From NCBI RefSeq assembly GCF_000003815.2, contig NC_049979.1, positions 18,936,285 to 19,000,284 of the forward strand: a stretch of DNA of 64,000 bases. Reading direction: 5' to 3'. This stretch comes from Branchiostoma floridae. Taxonomy: Eukaryota; Chordata; Leptocardii; Amphioxiformes; Branchiostomatidae. The first letter of the stretch is position 1, and each line of letters begins with the position of its first letter. The notes under the pieces are model-generated. The model was not told the DNA's origin and ran no database searches. It worked only from the letters and a program-made list of their open reading frames with translations. Both the position numbers and the translations under genes were made by a program. Below are positions 61,005 to 64,000 of this stretch, piece after piece.

Positions 61005-63644
61005 GGCGGACGTCTACACCTGCTGACCAATCACCTGTCGGATAACAACAGTAACCTGTGAGGGTCTGCATGGAGGTTCTTCATGTGATCACTCTTTGGT
61101 AGAAACGCCACATGCCCGTAACTATAAAACAAACATTGACATCACGAAAAATTACAAACTTAAATTGTTTAAAAATACTCTCTTAAGATGAAAAAAATGT
61201 ATGACGATGGCTATATGCTCTGCACTTTAGCACCCCCCTCCCCATTTGACATTTCCTATAACGTTAGACACATAACGTTACCTGTGCCATTGGGGAGAAC
61301 ATCAAGAACGACTTGAAAAGCACCTCGTGCACCTATTGTAGACACCTCGCTTGCATCGAATTACACTGAAGCAACAACAATAGGTAGATATCTGTGGATT
61401 TTGTCAACAAAATTCTCAGCAAAGTTCTTGTTGACGCCCTTCTAGAAAACTAGTCACAATTTTGGAGCCGCACATTCGGATCGACTGCCAAAAAATGAAA
61501 AGACCGACTTTGAGATGTTTACCGCTAGGACAATAAAGTCATCCTAGTTTTACCTTCTGTATTCTGAACATTGGCAAATATCATTTCAAGAACTTGATTT
61601 TAATCTGAGCATTTTGAACTACATTTGTATACTTAACTGCCTAGGTGCGACATCTTGCAATACTGCATATAACTGCAGGTAACGTTTAGATACAGATTCC
61701 GCTGTGTAAAAAGCCTGGCCTGGCGATTCTTTTGACGCGTTGTCTCATTTACATTCAACACAAATTTTGCTAACTATGCTAGATGAAACGTAAGGTCCTA
61801 AGTATATTCCGTCTTGATGAATATTTTGTATCACCGGTAAAGCAACCATGTGACAGCTAGTGTGTCTTGTCACAAGACTCTTGTGTAGTATTAATTAAAT
61901 ACAACTTATATATATATATTAGTACACGGAACGTCCTTGCTAGTAGTCAGTTCGTAACCCAGGATTTTGTTGTTTCAATGTAATCACACACAACAGAAAA
62001 AAATCCAGATAGCCACTTGTCAGGCTAGAAACTCAAATGAAAGAATGAGTGAGTGACTAATTTTCATACATGTAACGTTATCTATTCATTTTATACATCC
62101 CTTTTCCGTGTACTTCAGGGTTTTCGCCAGCGTCCGTTATTCAGTCATCCATTATTACTGGGTAGTGGCCGGTAAATAGCGTATTGCAACACAGTTTTTA
62201 AAATCTAGCTGTCTGCAAATTGCAACTTGAACACAAGCATATCGCATCAAAGTATATATATGACCAAGTTATATTATTTAAAAAAAAAAACAGACGAAAT
62301 ATACAAATTACAGATTAACCGCAGTAATCAAATAATTAATCAATACTTTGACACTTTGACCATTTTCTCCTATCCAAGTCTGGCCTCAAACATTGTCATT
62401 GATTCGTCGATGAAGGCTAGAACTAGCAGAAGACATCCCAGTAACGTTAGTAAGATAAGCAGAAGAACAGTTATTGTAGCAACTGGCTATAGCATAGATT
62501 TGTACCAGCTTATCCTCGCTTGAGTAGCGTTAACTGTTATGACAAACATTGCTTGATATGCCAAACGATATTCAAAATACTAGCTGATGTCATCTTTTTA
62601 GCCGGTCGATCAGCATCCTCACCCAGTATTGCCTCCATAGCTGGCTCTCTGGGCCTTTTTCGTTCTTCGTTTATTTTTGGCTCATGATGTACTTTGCGGC
62701 ACAAGCGACCCAGTAGGCAGTACAAAAAGAAATGGTATTATGAGGAAAAAAACAGGCCCAGAGCCTTCTATGGGGCCTTCATCTGCTTAAAGGAAGAGGC
62801 AAACTCCAAACGAGTACCATGATAGAGAGAGACGCAGAAACACAAACAGTTCACAGAACAATTACGATCGATTTGCCAAGGGATTTAGTGTTGAGCATAT
62901 GGATAAGCTCTCTCGTAAAGAAATCCTGCACGTGATAAACATCGCATCTGCTGGAAGGTTTGTAGAAGAATTCTCGCAGTAGTTAGGGCGGGGGCCGGCG
63001 ATCGCAATGTTTTCTGAATGGCGGGCTTTTCTGAAAGGTCATTGAGTGAATGACTACTCAAAACCGGGCCCGTACCAGCTTCAAACGATGATTCATGATT
63101 TTAACATGGCAATGTAATGAGGGGGCTACCATAATTTGCATAAAACGTTGCAAATGTTCATACCAAAGACGCATTAACCTCCTTGGCAACAGGTATTAGG
63201 TTTGGGCGCCAAATCTGCATTCAGATTGACATTTGCATGCGATTTCTAACAATTCCGTCATTGGTTAACAACGAGAAGGCAAGCCGCACGAACTTCCAGC
63301 TTAGCATTTTCGGGCCTACCCTCGTCACCCTAGCCAAAGAATTACGGCGACGTTTTTAAGGCATGTTCATATTTATCGGTTTGGCTGTTCAGGCGCACAG
63401 CCAAACCAATAAATAGAGGTGAGTTCAAACGTCGTGAATATCGTTGTGAAGTGCAATACGGTAGATTCGACTTGTTATGTAGAAAATGACCCAACACAGT
63501 GACTTTGTTTTAATATTTTCTATCGGTCAGGTTCGTGCGTGTGCCGTAAACTTGACATCTGCTTGGCGTGTTGAACATGTGAAGCACGTGCAGCATCCCC
63601 GCCCGGGCCACTTCCGGTCCTGCGCACTAACCACAGTCTCCAAC
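61005..63644. other. Intergenic between divergent C14orf119 and PACS
   Basis: No coding exon found. It contains the 5' flanks of both genes, a hairpin at 63371-63414 and a short TA run near 61909-61918. The last 150 bp before the PACS ATG are GC-richer, as expected of a promoter or 5' UTR. Confidence 0.5.
63371..63414. repeat. 18-bp stem hairpin upstream of PACS
   Basis: The arms ATTTATCGGTTTGGCTGT and ACAGCCAAACCAATAAAT pair with one mismatch around an 8-base loop, 231 bp before the PACS start codon. It may be a small MITE remnant. Confidence 0.75.
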
Positions 63645-63757
63645 ATGGCGGACAAAACAAGTAAAACTGCGGCGGGGACGGGCGACATGAAACCCGTCCC
63701 CATGAAACTCTTCTCCTCCTGGGAGGTAGAGAGAACGGCGCCCAACTGCATCCCAAG
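63645..63757 (+). CDS. PACS: PACS (phosphofurin acidic cluster sorting protein), first coding exon, partial
   Basis: PACS proteins are cytosolic sorting adaptors that bind acidic-cluster motifs of cargo such as furin and act in endosome-to-TGN traffic. This exon encodes MADKTSKTAAGTGD followed by PVPMKLFSSWEVERTAPNCI and PR, which matches the start of the conserved FBR region of PACS1/PACS2 (PVPMNLFATWEV..). It ends in phase 2 at CCAAG|GTATGT. The ATG sits in a good context (CCAACATGG). The remaining exons, including the beta-strand run beginning L-S-L-T-L-K-K in relatives, are beyond the window. Vertebrates have two paralogues and this may be the single ancestral type. The call rests on about 24 residues. 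Confidence 0.75.
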
Positions 63758-64000
63758 GTATGTATCTATCCTTCCGTGAAGATTCTGAGGGAATTCCTTG
63801 CGTTGTTTGGTCAGAAATTAGCTGCCAAGGTCAAAGTGGGGTGAGCCCTTCTCCTGTTGTGTTGTTTTTTTGGACGGCGCGAAATGAATGGAGTCCCGAG
63901 AGCTTCCCGGTTCTTTTAGCCGCCCTGTGGTGTTAAAAACACTGCCCTTTTGTTTACAGGAAATCTAGAATTTGACATCAGAGAGATCATGATTAACTAA
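63758..64000 (+). other. PACS intron 1, start
   Basis: Begins GTATGTATC. A TTTACAG acceptor-like site at about 63959 is followed by AAATCTAGAATTTGA, which stops in the required phase, so no second exon is called. Confidence 0.7.

Noticed and set aside
1..64000. CRISPR arrays, bacterial operons, phage or viral genes
   Set aside because: None seen; the tandem arrays present have no unique spacers of CRISPR type, and the gene structure is eukaryotic throughout.

Overview
The window is eukaryotic nuclear DNA: protein-coding genes are split into many short exons with GT-AG introns, there are three runs of N (assembly gaps), and small inverted-repeat transposons are everywhere. The gene set (GNE, a GT12-type beta-1,4-GalNAc transferase, a C14orf119 homologue and a PACS first exon) points to an invertebrate deuterostome. 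A lancelet (Branchiostoma) is my best guess; this is inference from the genes, intron density and MITE load, not from a database match.

Layout. 1-18243 has no gene I can support; it holds simple repeats, a LINE tail, a 432-bp MITE and an internally deleted mariner. 18244-32005 (minus) is a seven-exon SLC16 (monocarboxylate-transporter family) gene. A second, independent first exon encoding the same first membrane helix lies 3.7 kb upstream at 35753-35924. 38868-45922 (minus) is an 11-exon type II membrane GT12 glycosyltransferase (478 aa). 51296-58292 (plus) is a complete 10-exon GNE (731 aa). 60669-61004 (minus) is a C14orf119/DUF4508 homologue in one coding exon. 63645-63757 (plus) is the first coding exon of a PACS gene that runs off the window. 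The splice phases of the SLC16, GT12 and GNE models close exactly into single open frames.

Function. GNE makes ManNAc-6-phosphate, the committed precursor of sialic acid. The divergently transcribed neighbour is of the family that adds GalNAc to sialylated or related acceptors in the Golgi. The two start codons are 5.4 kb apart, which makes a possible glycan-synthesis neighbourhood, though shared regulation is not shown. The SLC16 protein would be a plasma-membrane or organelle carrier of small organic acids or related solutes. Its two alternative first exons imply two promoters and two versions of transmembrane helix 1.

Mobile DNA. At least twelve non-autonomous elements can be delimited by terminal inverted repeats, and several also by target-site duplications. 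These include 8-bp TSD elements (8962-9393, 20233-20430, 22412-23851), TA-flanked elements (13401-13987, 18624-18845, 37241-37362, 50135-50835, 58326-58431) and two larger elements whose arms are built from tandem repeats (22412-23851 and 48315-49440).
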